A stretch of DNA of 6,615 bases from Armatimonadota bacterium (GCA_016210785.1 JACQTN010000030.1:1-6615); one strand, 5' to 3'. Counted from the first letter of the stretch, positions 1-6,422 are shown. Notes: generated from the sequence alone by a model not told the origin. Numbers and translations are program-made.

Positions 1-423
1 CACGTAGCCGGTACACCGGCAGAGGTTGCCATGCAGCGCCCGCCGGATCGTCTCCTCGTCGGGGTGCGGGACGGATGCCAGCAGCGCCACGCCGGCCATG
101 ATCATCCCCGGCGTGCAGTAGCCGCACTGCAGGGCGCCGTGCTCGAGGAAGGCCTGCTGGAGCGGGTGGAGATCCCCACCCCTGCCGAGCCCCTCGATGG
201 TCGTCACGGCGCGGCCGTCCGCGCTGGCGGCCAGCAGCAGGCAGGCGTTCACCGCGCGCCCATCCAGCAGCACCGTACACGCGCCGCAGCGCCCCTCGAG
301 ACAACTCTCCTTGGCCCCGGTCAGGCCCAGGTCCCGGCGCAGCACGTCCAGCAGCGTGGCGTTGGGCGCCACCTCCAGGGCGTGCGCGACCCCGTTGATG
401 GTGAGGGTGACCGGCACCTTCAC
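1..423 (-). CDS. CoxS/XdhC-type [2Fe-2S] small subunit of a molybdenum hydroxylase (3' end cut by the window edge)
   Basis: Iron-sulfur subunit of a xanthine dehydrogenase/CO dehydrogenase-family enzyme, which passes electrons from the molybdopterin subunit to the FAD subunit in the cytoplasm. The 141 visible residues hold both expected clusters. The ferredoxin-like N-terminal domain has C41, C46, C49 and C61 (CX4CX2CX11C, within [13 protein letters not shown]). The helical C-terminal domain has C100 and C103 (QCGYCTPGM) and C135 and C137 (NLCRCTGY). Family members usually run to about 155-170 residues, so only a short tail is missing. The start chosen is GTG at 423, which overlaps the stop of the solute-binding protein gene (GTGA) and has no Shine-Dalgarno of its own, so it probably relies on translational coupling. 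A GTG at 417 is possible. The substrate cannot be told from this subunit: CO dehydrogenase, xanthine, nicotinate or other N-heterocycle hydroxylases all use such a protein. Family assignment is very secure. Confidence 0.95.
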   Translation of the reverse strand, partial: MKVPVTLTINGVAHALEVAPNATLLDVLRRDLGLTGAKESCLEGRCGACTVLLDGRAVNACLLLAASADGRAVTTIEGLGRGGDLHPLQQAFLEHGALQCGYCTPGMIMAGVALLASVPHPDEETIRRALHGNLCRCTGYV

Positions 424-1940
424 TGGCTGAGCCAGGTCGTGCTCACGTCGATGAGCTCCAGCGGATGGAGGTACAGGTCGCGCACCTTCCGCGTGATGGC
501 GAAGAACCCCACCTGGAAGTAGATGGGCACCACCACCGCTTCCTCCCGCACCAGCACCCGGTCCAGCTCGGCGTAGATCGTCTTCCGCTGGTCCTCGTCC
601 AGCGTGGTGGTCCCGCGGTCGAAGAGACTGTCCACCCTTGGGTTCCGCAGGCCGAAGCTGTTGAACGGCCCGCCCGAGTACAGCAAGCCGCGCGGCGCGT
701 CGGGATCGCCGGTCAGGAAGCCCCAGCCCTGGATCCAGAGCTGCTGCCCCTCGTGCTTGAGCAAGTCCTGGGAGAAGGCGCCCCACTCCATGATCTTCAG
801 GTCGGTCTGGATGCCCACCACCTTCAACTGTTCCTGGATGGCCTCCGCGATCTCCCGGTCCTTCAGGTAGCGGGCCTGCGGCGCGCGCAACTGCAACCGC
901 ACGCCCTGCGCGAAGCCCGCCTCGGCCAGCAGGCGCTTGGCCGCGGACGTATCATACGGGTAGGCCGACGGGGGCAGCGGAATAACGATCGTCGGGAAGA
1001 AGGAGCGCGCCTCAATCGCCAGCCCCTCCGCCACCAGGCGGACCAAAGCCGTGCGGTTGATGGCGTGGGCCACGGCCTGGCGCAGCTTGAGGTTCCGGCC
1101 CACCAGCGGATCCTGCATCTTGAACCCCATCCACAGGTTGCGCGTCTGCGTCACGCGCAGCACCTGGTAGCGCTGGTCCCGCTCCAGCGCCTTCACGGTG
1201 CTCGGCACCGGGTTCTGGATCACGTCCAGCTCGCCGGCGTGGAAGGCCAAAAGGCGCGTGCTTTCCTCCGGGAAGGGCCGGAACTGGATGCGGTCGAGTT
1301 TCGGGGGCGTGCCCCAGTGGCGAGGGTTCCTGGCCAGCACCAGGCGCTCGCGGGGCAGCCATTCCTCCACGACGAAAGGCCCGGTGCCCACGGGCCGGCG
1401 GGCCATGGTCCGGTCTTGCTCACGGATGGCCTTGGGGCTCAGCATGCCGCCCACCGGCGCGGCCAGGTTCCGCAGAATCGGCGCGTACGGGTTCTTGAGG
1501 CGCAGCAGGATCGTGGCGTCGTCCACCACGTCCGCGCCCGCCAGTTGCCCGAAGAAGCCCTGCACCTCGGCCGCCTTCATCATGCGCTCGAAGTTCAGCC
1601 TGGCGGCCTCGGCGTTCCACGGCGTGCCGTCGGAGAAGACGACTCCCTTGCGCAGCTTGAAACGCAACGTCTTGGTGTCCACCCACTCCCACGACTCGGC
1701 CAGCCTCGGGACGAGCTTCAGGGAACGGTCGATCCACACCAGCCCGTCCGTGACCAGGGAGATGACCACGAGATCAATGCCTCCGGCCCGGTAGTGGTGC
1801 GGGTCGAGGCTGAGAGGCTCCACACCGGTGCCCATGCGCAGCGTGCCCCCCGGCCGTTGAGACATCGCCGCCGGGGGCACCCCCAGGGCGAGGGCGGCCA
1901 TCACAGCCGCCGCGACCAGACCGACGATCCAGCGTCTCAT
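420..1940 (-). CDS. ABC transporter substrate-binding protein, family 5 (DppA/OppA/NikA-like)
   Basis: Extracytoplasmic solute receptor of a dipeptide/oligopeptide/nickel-type importer, 506 residues, normal length for SBP_bac_5. The ATG at 1940 is preferred because it has an AGGAGG seven bases upstream and begins a signal peptide: MRRW, a hydrophobic core (about 5-22), then a likely cleavage site near PPAAMS (22-27). The reading frame is open to an ATG at 2054, but that extension lacks a signal sequence and would overlap the upstream permease gene. There is no lipobox cysteine, so the protein is probably periplasmic or released rather than lipid-anchored. Family hallmarks are GGTLRMG (31-37), a 'DG L-W-I' segment (65-70), the [12 protein letters not shown] stretch (99-110), PVGTGPFV (183-190) and [13 protein letters not shown] (284-296). 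It lies 55 bp after the second permease gene and overlaps the CoxS start by four bases. The ligand is unknown; this family also binds sugars, opines, heme precursors and metals. Confidence 0.93.
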   Translation of the reverse strand: MRRWIVGLVAAAVMAALALGVPPAAMSQRPGGTLRMGTGVEPLSLDPHHYRAGGIDLVVISLVTDGLVWIDRSLKLVPRLAESWEWVDTKTLRFKLRKGVVFSDGTPWNAEAARLNFERMMKAAEVQGFFGQLAGADVVDDATILLRLKNPYAPILRNLAAPVGGMLSPKAIREQDRTMARRPVGTGPFVVEEWLPRERLVLARNPRHWGTPPKLDRIQFRPFPEESTRLLAFHAGELDVIQNPVPSTVKALERDQRYQVLRVTQTRNLWMGFKMQDPLVGRNLKLRQAVAHAINRTALVRLVAEGLAIEARSFFPTIVIPLPPSAYPYDTSAAKRLLAEAGFAQGVRLQLRAPQARYLKDREIAEAIQEQLKVVGIQTDLKIMEWGAFSQDLLKHEGQQLWIQGWGFLTGDPDAPRGLLYSGGPFNSFGLRNPRVDSLFDRGTTTLDEDQRKTIYAELDRVLVREEAVVVPIYFQVGFFAITRKVRDLYLHPLELIDVSTTWLSQ

Positions 1941-1947
1941 CTCATCT

Positions 1948-1953
1948 CCTCCT
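1948..1953 (-). promoter_or_regulatory. Ribosome binding site of the solute-binding protein gene
   Basis: AGGAGG on the minus strand, seven bases before the ATG at 1940. It is the strongest Shine-Dalgarno in the transporter part of the window and decides the start of the solute-binding protein. The permease genes and CoxS lack anything comparable. Stronger initiation would fit the usual excess of binding protein over permease, which is inference. Confidence 0.8.
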
Positions 1954-1995
1954 TCTTCTATGCTCCTGTCAGCTCCGGGGCACCTCGCCACCGGC

Positions 1996-2898
1996 CTACC
2001 GCATGCGTGGATCGAGCGCGTCTCGCAGCGCATCCCCCAGCAGGTTGAAGCCAAGCATCGCCACTACGATGGCGATGCCGGGGACCGTGGCCACGTGGGG
2101 GGCATCCAGGAGATAGTTTCGACCACTGCTCAGCATCGCCCCCCACTCCGGGACCGGCGGCTGGGCCCCGAGCCCGAGGAAACTGAGGCCCGCCGTGGCG
2201 TGGACCGCGTGGGCCATGCCGACCGTGGCCGTCACCACCACCGGTCCCAGCACGTTGGGCAGCACGAGGCGGCGGATGGTGTGGCCGTGGGACCCGCCGA
2301 TGGCCAGCGCCGCGGCCACGAACTCCTGCTGCCGCACCACCAGGGTGGCCGCGCGTGCCACTCGCACGTAGATAGGCAGCGAGGTGATCCCCACCGCCAG
2401 CACGGCGTTTTGCAGGCTCGGGCCGAGCACGCCCACCACCACGATCGCCAGCAGCAGGTAGGGAAACGCCAGCAGCATGTCCACGAACCGCGTCGCCATC
2501 CGGTCGAGCCGGCCGCCGAAGTACCCCATGGCCAGCCCCAGAGACGCGCCCGCCGCCGTCCCGATCCCGACGGCCACGACCGACGCGGCCAGCGTGTAGC
2601 GCGCGCCCACCAGCACCCGGCTCAGCAGATCCCGCCCGAACTCGTCCGTCCCCAGCAGGTGCTCGCGGCTGGCCGTGGCGCGCCGGGCCTGGAGGTCTTG
2701 CCGGGTGGGATCGTAGGGAGCGAACCAGGGCCCGACGACCGCCAGCGCCAGCAGCCCCGCGATCAGGACGGCCCCCACCGCGGCCGCCCGGTCCCGGGTC
2801 AGGATCACCCACAGGAGGCCCCGGCGCCTCGCGGCCCCGGCCCGCCGCGGCTCGTCGGCGAAAACGTCCAGCCGGCCCGTCCGCTGCATGGCGGTCAC
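1996..2898 (-). CDS. ABC transporter permease, DppC/OppC/GsiD type
   Basis: Second inner-membrane permease of the peptide-type importer, 300 residues from GTG at 2898 (297 from ATG at 2889, which is also plausible). The GTG overlaps the stop of the first permease (GTGA) and neither start has a clear Shine-Dalgarno, so coupling is likely. The N-terminal cytoplasmic tail is Arg-rich (about 18-35), followed by a first membrane segment (about 37-59), then the typical periplasmic HLLGTDEFGRDLLSR motif (80-94). Further membrane segments lie at about 103-125, 141-160, 212-230 and 270-290. The EAA loop that docks on the ATPase is at 192-219 (EFVAAALAIGG...LVLPNVLGP). The LSFLGLGAQPPVPEWGAML signature (238-256) and the C-terminal GDALRDALDPR (288-298) are typical of DppC. 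It pairs with the adjacent DppB-type permease. The same reading frame stays open far upstream through the first permease, but that part has no family features. Confidence 0.94.
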   Translation of the reverse strand: MTAMQRTGRLDVFADEPRRAGAARRRGLLWVILTRDRAAAVGAVLIAGLLALAVVGPWFAPYDPTRQDLQARRATASREHLLGTDEFGRDLLSRVLVGARYTLAASVVAVGIGTAAGASLGLAMGYFGGRLDRMATRFVDMLLAFPYLLLAIVVVGVLGPSLQNAVLAVGITSLPIYVRVARAATLVVRQQEFVAAALAIGGSHGHTIRRLVLPNVLGPVVVTATVGMAHAVHATAGLSFLGLGAQPPVPEWGAMLSSGRNYLLDAPHVATVPGIAIVVAMLGFNLLGDALRDALDPRMR

Positions 2899-3818
2899 GC
2901 GTACCGGATGCGTGGATCGAGATAGGCGTACAGGAGATCCACGCCCGCGTTCACCAGCACGAAGATCGCCGCCATGGCCAGCACCACCGCCCGCACCACC
3001 GGGTAGTCTCGCGACGCGATGGCGTTGAGCATCAACCAGCCGAGCCCGGGATAGGCGAACACCGTCTCCGTCACCACCGCGCCGCCGAGCAGATACCCCA
3101 GCTGCAGCCCCAGCACCGTGACGATGGGAATGAGGGCGTTTTGAAGGGCGTGGCGCAGCACCACCGTGCGGCCGGCGAGACCCTTGGCCCGGGCGGTGCG
3201 CACGTAATCCTGATGGAGCACCTCCAGGAAGCTGGCGCGGGTCATGCGGGCGATGATGGCCACGGAGTACGTGGCGAGCGCCGTCGCAGGCAGCACCAGG
3301 TGCTGCCAGGTCCCCCGGCCCGAGCTGGGGAGCCAGTGCAGCCGCACGGAGAAGACCAGGATGAGCATGAGTGCCAGCCAGAAGATCGGCACGGACACGC
3401 CCAGCAGCACCGTGGCCCGCGCCACCGTGTCGGTGAGCGTGTACGGGCGCAGCGCCGCGATAATACCCAGTCCCACCCCTACCAGCGTGGAGAGACCCAG
3501 GGCCCACAGGCTGAGGCGCAGGGTGGCGGGATACACCCGGGCCAGCTCCAGGGTGACGGGGTCGCCGTTCTGCCACGACTGGCCCAGATCGCCTCGCAGC
3601 AACCCGCCCACGAACGACAGGTACTGGACGTGCAGGGGCCGATCCAGCCCCAGTTCGTGGCGGAGCCGGGCGATGGCGTCGGGAGTCGCGTCCCGCCCCA
3701 TGAGCATGAGCAGCACCGGGTCCCCTGGTGCGATGGCCAGCAGGACGACCACGGCGATGCTGACCATTACCAGCGTCAGGATGGCCCCGGACAGCCGCTC
3801 CAGCACAAATCGCGCCAT
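2895..3818 (-). CDS. ABC transporter permease, DppB/OppB/GsiC type
   Basis: First inner-membrane permease of the importer, 307 residues, the usual length. The ATG at 3818 begins MARFVLERL followed directly by the first membrane segment (about 11-30) and the family's APGDP motif (30-34). A GTG at 3857 in the same frame would add 13 uncharacteristic residues and is not favoured. The large periplasmic loop has LGLDRPLHVQY (56-66) and GDLGQSW (76-82). Other membrane segments lie near 98-122, 135-158, 172-190, 232-251 and 276-297. The EAA loop at 204-231 (DYVRTARAKGL...HALQNALIP) contacts the ATPase. It ends with LDPRIRYA, typical of the family. Only a weak GAGAG lies about six bases before the ATG. 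The gene starts 113 bp after the dehydrogenase stop, so it may begin its own transcript or belong to the same operon. Its stop overlaps the next permease's GTG. Confidence 0.95.
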   Translation of the reverse strand: MARFVLERLSGAILTLVMVSIAVVVLLAIAPGDPVLLMLMGRDATPDAIARLRHELGLDRPLHVQYLSFVGGLLRGDLGQSWQNGDPVTLELARVYPATLRLSLWALGLSTLVGVGLGIIAALRPYTLTDTVARATVLLGVSVPIFWLALMLILVFSVRLHWLPSSGRGTWQHLVLPATALATYSVAIIARMTRASFLEVLHQDYVRTARAKGLAGRTVVLRHALQNALIPIVTVLGLQLGYLLGGAVVTETVFAYPGLGWLMLNAIASRDYPVVRAVVLAMAAIFVLVNAGVDLLYAYLDPRIRYA

Positions 3819-3838
3819 GGCTATCTCTCGCGGGTTCC

Positions 3839-3856
3839 TGCAAGAGCCTCCTTGCA
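3839..3856 (-). repeat. Small perfect hairpin just upstream of the DppB-type permease
   Basis: TGCAAG (3839-3844) and CTTGCA (3851-3856) are perfect inverted repeats with a six-base loop. On the minus strand the hairpin encloses an AAGGAGG (3853-3847), a consensus Shine-Dalgarno. That element sits 28 bases before the ATG at 3818, too far to serve it directly. The hairpin may be a leader element or chance; no function can be assigned from sequence alone. Confidence 0.4.
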
Positions 3857-3880
3857 CAAACTCACATTAACTGCCGGACA

Positions 3881-3899
3881 GAGGCCGAAGCGAGGCCTC
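3881..3899 (-). repeat. GC hairpin after the dehydrogenase gene, possible weak terminator
   Basis: GAGGCC (3881-3886) and GGCCTC (3894-3899) form a six-pair stem with a seven-base loop, 33 bp beyond the stop of the dehydrogenase gene. On the minus strand it is followed by TGTCCGG, not a T-run, so it does not meet the usual pattern of an intrinsic terminator. It could reduce read-through into the transporter genes or act as an mRNA stabiliser. Between it and the permease lies a short AT-richer stretch (about 3857-3871) that might hold a promoter, but no convincing -35/-10 pair is seen. Confidence 0.3.
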
Positions 3900-3931
3900 A
3901 TCCATGGTACGCTTTCTTCAGCAGCCAGGCA

Positions 3932-4897
3932 TTAGTCCTCCGCGCGCTCCACCGGCCACAGCGGCGGCTGGCCGGCTGCCACCCGCCGAAGGTTAATGAA
4001 TACGGCGTCAAAGATGCGCTCGATGGCCTGCACCGCGGCGCCGCCGATGTGGGGCGTGAGCACCACGTTGGGGAGCCGGCGCAGCGCGGAGTCCGGCGGT
4101 AGGGGCTCGGTGTGGAAGACGTCGAGCCCGGCCCCACCGATGCGGCCCGACGCCAGGGCGTCGACCAGCGCGGCCTCATCCATCACATCGCCCCGCGAGA
4201 CGTTGATCAGGACCGCCGTCGGCTTCATCAGGCCCAGCGCCCTGGCGTCGATCAGCCCGCGTGTCTGGTCCGTGAGAGGCACCTGGACGCTCACCGCGTC
4301 GGAGGTCCGCAGGAGGTCGTCGAACGCAAGGTAGCGGACGCCGCACTCCCGCTCCCGTTCTTCGATGAGGCGGGTGCGGCGGTAGTAGACGACCTGCGCC
4401 CCAAACCCTCGCACGATCCGGCCCACCGCCTGCCCGATGTGGCCGAAGCCTACCAGACCCACGGTCGCACCCGCCAGTTCCCGCACCACCCCCTCGTCGA
4501 AGTACTGAATCTGCGGCCACTGGCCATCGCGGATGGCGGCATCCGCCACCGGCAGCCGGCGGAAGAGGCTCAGGATCAGGACAACCGCGTGCTCGGCCAC
4601 CGACGCCGCCCCGGCGCCGCCCACCGTGGCCACCGGGATGCCGCGGGCCGCAGCCGCCTGGAGATCGACCCCTTCGTACCCCGCCGCCTGTACCTGGATG
4701 AACTTCAGGCGGGGCGCCGCCTGTACCATGGACCTGGAGACCGGGCCCAGCACGACCAGGAAATCGGCGTCCGCCAGCGCGCCGGGAAGGCCGGGGTCGT
4801 CGTGCGACATGGCGGCGTACGTCCACCCCTCGGGAAGCCGGGCGCGGTGACGCGCCAGGTATGAGGGCAGGAGAGGGCCAACGTACACCACCTTCAT
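3932..4897 (-). CDS. D-2-hydroxyacid dehydrogenase (NAD(P)-dependent, glyoxylate/hydroxypyruvate reductase-like)
   Basis: Cytoplasmic oxidoreductase interconverting a D-2-hydroxyacid and a 2-keto acid, 321 residues, normal length. The dinucleotide-binding Rossmann motif is at 147-155 (GLVGFGHIG). The catalytic triad is visible: R235 in VSRGDV, E264 in DVFHTEPLP and H283 in TPHIGG. At the end of the second Rossmann strand, where NAD-specific members carry Asp, this protein reads VVYYRRTR (169-176). The arginines there suggest NADPH preference, as in some glyoxylate reductases (inference). The catalytic domain's substrate loop has QVQAAGYEGVD (68-78). The ATG at 4897 overlaps the creatininase-family stop by four bases (ATGA), there is no separate Shine-Dalgarno, and the two proteins are probably made together. 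The true substrate is open; phosphoglycerate dehydrogenase is unlikely because no C-terminal ACT domain follows. Confidence 0.93.
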   Translation of the reverse strand: MKVVYVGPLLPSYLARHRARLPEGWTYAAMSHDDPGLPGALADADFLVVLGPVSRSMVQAAPRLKFIQVQAAGYEGVDLQAAAARGIPVATVGGAGAASVAEHAVVLILSLFRRLPVADAAIRDGQWPQIQYFDEGVVRELAGATVGLVGFGHIGQAVGRIVRGFGAQVVYYRRTRLIEERERECGVRYLAFDDLLRTSDAVSVQVPLTDQTRGLIDARALGLMKPTAVLINVSRGDVMDEAALVDALASGRIGGAGLDVFHTEPLPPDSALRRLPNVVLTPHIGGAAVQAIERIFDAVFINLRRVAAGQPPLWPVERAED

Positions 4898-5694
4898 GGC
4901 AGCAGGTGGCTTACCCGGGGCTGGATGGGCAGGTCCCGGAACTCCCGCGCCAGGTCGATCAGGTTCTCCACGGCCGCCTGGAGCATCTGTCCTCCCTTCT
5001 CCGCGGAGCTGTGCGTGGGATCACCAAAGGTGCCGCCGGTGGTGATGCGGCTGGCCACATTCATCATCCGCACCGCGCCGAAGCCAGAGGCACCGCCCCA
5101 GAACCAGCGCCCGCGGACGGACGGCACCTCGCGGGTCAGGCGGTCGCGCTTGACCATCCCCGGGTCACACGCCAGGTACACCGAGGTCTCCACCTCACCC
5201 GCGTGATCGATGGCGCCAGGGTGGGGTGACTCCCTGAGCCGGGCGATGGCATCGGCGGCCAGGTCCCACCAGTTCACCAGCGCCGCGACCGACCCGGTCC
5301 GGGCGGTGATGAGCCTCACTACGATCTCCAGGAACGGAACGTTGCCGCCGTGACCGTTGACCACCAGGATCTTCTTGAAGCCCATGCGGGCCACGCTGGC
5401 GCACACGTCGTAGCAGTATCCAATGAAATGATCTTCCGTGACGGAGATGGTCCCGGGAAAGTCCAGGCCTTGCTCGTTGAACCCGTAGTGCACGGTGGGA
5501 AGGCACAGGAGAAGATCCGGCGCCCGCGACGCCGCCTCGGTGCAGACCCTGGCCACGGCCACGTTGTCGGTATCCACGGGAAGGTGAGGCCCGTGCTGCT
5601 CGATGGCGCCGACCGGCAGCAGGATCACCCTGCCCTCCCGCACACGCCCGTTCACCTCCTCCCACGTCAGGCGCCTGAACAGGGGCTCCACCAT
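4894..5694 (-). CDS. Creatininase-family amidohydrolase
   Basis: Metal-dependent cytoplasmic hydrolase of amides or cyclic amides, 266 residues from ATG at 5694. The family's metal-binding sequence is intact: E32, H34 and D43 in GAIEQHGPHLPVDTD, H115 in VVNGHGGN (111-118), and E167/E169 in HAGEVETS (164-171). True creatininase has NGHYEN, where the Glu is a metal ligand. Here the motif is NGHGGN, as in the wider family (for example ArfB formamide hydrolase and MftE peptidase), so creatinine is probably not the substrate. W142-W143 may line the active site. AAGGAGG (5707-5701) lies six bases before this ATG; a GTG one codon earlier (5697) is only three bases from it and less likely. The start overlaps the cupin stop by one base (TGATG), and the stop overlaps the dehydrogenase start, placing it in a three-gene coupled set. 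The exact substrate is unknown. Confidence 0.93.
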   Translation of the reverse strand: MVEPLFRRLTWEEVNGRVREGRVILLPVGAIEQHGPHLPVDTDNVAVARVCTEAASRAPDLLLCLPTVHYGFNEQGLDFPGTISVTEDHFIGYCYDVCASVARMGFKKILVVNGHGGNVPFLEIVVRLITARTGSVAALVNWWDLAADAIARLRESPHPGAIDHAGEVETSVYLACDPGMVKRDRLTREVPSVRGRWFWGGASGFGAVRMMNVASRITTGGTFGDPTHSSAEKGGQMLQAAVENLIDLAREFRDLPIQPRVSHLLP

Positions 5695-6077
5695 CACGTT
5701 CCTCCTTCTTCACCGTTCGATGGGGACCGCGGGACGGAGGCCTCCTCGCCGGGGATCACGGGCAGTGGCGGCACCAGCACCTCGAGGTAGACGGCCGGCT
5801 CCTCGCCGGCCACCCGGGCAGAATGGGGCTCGTTGGCCGGGATGAGCATGGCCTCCCCGGGGCCCAGGACGTGCTCGGTCGCCCCCGCGGTCAGCCGGAG
5901 CCGGCCCGAGAGGAGGTACACGAGCTGCTCTTCCGGATGGAACTGCGGGCTGACCAGCGCGTCCGGGGTGAGGCGAACCAGGATCGCCAGCATCTTCTCG
6001 CCCCGGAAGCGCCGGGTGAACACACCGGGAAACCGTTCGATCTCGGGGAGGTCGGTCCAGCGCGTGACCTTGGCCAT
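5694..6077 (-). CDS. Small single-domain cupin protein
   Basis: A 127-residue one-domain beta-barrel protein of the cupin 2 type. Motif 1 is at about 45-58 (QFHPEEQLVYLLSG): H47, E50 and the closing G58 are present, but the first metal-binding His of the usual HxH is replaced by Q45. Motif 2 is at about 72-85 (GPGEAMLIPANEPH), with P80 and H85. A Pro/Glu-rich tail (about 103-127) looks disordered. Small cupins of this kind serve as isomerases, decarboxylases, dioxygenases or ligand sensors; which one cannot be told here. The ATG at 6077 has GGGAG five bases upstream. It is the first gene of the leftward set, facing the structured intergenic region, and its stop overlaps the creatininase-family start. 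With one ligand changed, metal binding may be altered, though Gln can still coordinate in some cupins. Confidence 0.87.
   Translation of the reverse strand: MAKVTRWTDLPEIERFPGVFTRRFRGEKMLAILVRLTPDALVSPQFHPEEQLVYLLSGRLRLTAGATEHVLGPGEAMLIPANEPHSARVAGEEPAVYLEVLVPPLPVIPGEEASVPRSPSNGEEGGT
5701..5707 (-). promoter_or_regulatory. Ribosome binding site of the creatininase-family gene
   Basis: AAGGAGG on the minus strand lies inside the last codons of the cupin gene (encoding part of its GEEGGT tail), six bases before the ATG at 5694. Its spacing favours this ATG over the GTG at 5697. Because it sits inside a translated region, it can support re-initiation by ribosomes finishing the cupin. Confidence 0.75.
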
Positions 6078-6190
6078 GGACGCTCCCGACCGCGGGCTGA
6101 TGCGTCGCGGGTTGACACTCTAGGTACTACGTGCCGTGATCCGGCCACTCCTGCCGGTCCCGCCCCAGTTACTTGGTCTCCAGGTGTTTC

Positions 6191-6240
6191 GCTCCTGGTG
6201 CATTTCCGACACGGCTCCGCAGCGACCGCGGGCCAGGAGC
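6191..6240. repeat. Inverted repeat GCTCCTGG/CCAGGAGC, interleaved with a longer one
   Basis: GCTCCTGG (6191-6198) is a perfect reverse complement of CCAGGAGC (6233-6240), giving an eight-pair stem around a 34-base interval. The same left arm can instead pair with CCAGG at 6180-6184, a short hairpin with a nine-base loop. Its right arm directly abuts the right arm of the longer repeat at 6203-6252, so the pairings compete. Seen directly; a role as an alternative RNA fold is inference. Confidence 0.5.
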
Positions 6241-6252
6241 CCGTGTCGGAAA
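6203..6252. repeat. Strong hairpin: 12-bp perfect inverted repeat extending to 16 bp
   Basis: TTTCCGACACGG (6203-6214) is the exact reverse complement of CCGTGTCGGAAA (6241-6252). Four further pairs (CTCC 6215-6218 with GGAG 6236-6239) form if C6240 is bulged, leaving a 17-base loop. It lies 126 bp upstream of the cupin start. No T-run follows on either strand, so it is not a classical intrinsic terminator. It could be part of a 5' leader RNA of the leftward genes, a structured non-coding RNA, a protein-binding dyad, or the remains of a repeat element. Confidence 0.7.
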
Positions 6253-6263
6253 GGTCATGCGCA

Positions 6264-6283
6264 GGCCCGGCTTCGCCGAGGCC
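6264..6283. repeat. Compact GC hairpin with TTC loop
   Basis: GGCCCGGC (6264-6271) pairs with GCCG-A-GGCC (6275-6283): eight pairs with A6279 bulged and a three-base TTC loop. It stands 11 bp to the right of the larger hairpin and adds to the run of secondary structure in the divergent region. No T-run flanks it. Confidence 0.5.
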
Positions 6284-6422
6284 GAGCATCATCTGTGATC
6301 CGGAACTCCCACCATCGCGGGCGGGGGTTCATGGGGGCGCCGTGAGTCCGGTGAGCGCGGTAGCGGGGCGCTCCTCGCAACCGTGAAACACGTGCCGGCG
6401 AAGGGCCTCCCCCGGTCGGAAA

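Noticed and set aside
465..2048. A 527-codon plus-strand open frame opposite the solute-binding protein gene
   Set aside because: Its translation is rich in Arg, His, Gln and Pro with no domain pattern, typical of antisense frames in GC-rich DNA. The minus-strand protein is a clear family member over its full length.
1941..2054. Longer start (ATG 2054) for the solute-binding protein
   Set aside because: It would bury the signal peptide behind 38 odd residues, overlap the permease gene and ignore the AGGAGG placed for ATG 1940.
2899..3843. Upstream extension of the DppC-type reading frame through the first permease, with a TTG at 3843 three bases after AAGGAGG
   Set aside because: The extra 315 or so codons show no membrane segments or permease motifs and read as Gly/Ala/Arg/His/Pro-rich shadow sequence, while the overlapping frame encodes a complete DppB-type permease. 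The missing stops reflect GC richness.
3898..4179. Short minus-strand frame ending ...AWLLKKAYHG past the dehydrogenase stop
   Set aside because: It is the alternative frame of the dehydrogenase C-terminus. It has no recognisable domain, and the dehydrogenase is complete in its own frame, so a frameshift is not needed to explain it.
6112..6140. TTGACA at 6112-6117 as a plus-strand promoter
   Set aside because: No TATAAT-like hexamer occurs at 16-18 bp, and the nearest rightward gene starts about 450 bp away. A single matching hexamer is expected by chance.
6203..6252. Hairpin as an insertion-sequence terminal repeat
   Set aside because: No transposase fragment or flanking target duplication is seen, and the arms are only 26 bases apart, so nothing fits between them as an element.
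6319..6337. G-rich stretch (three G-runs) as a G-quadruplex
   Set aside because: Only three runs of three or more G are present, so a standard four-tract quadruplex is not supported.
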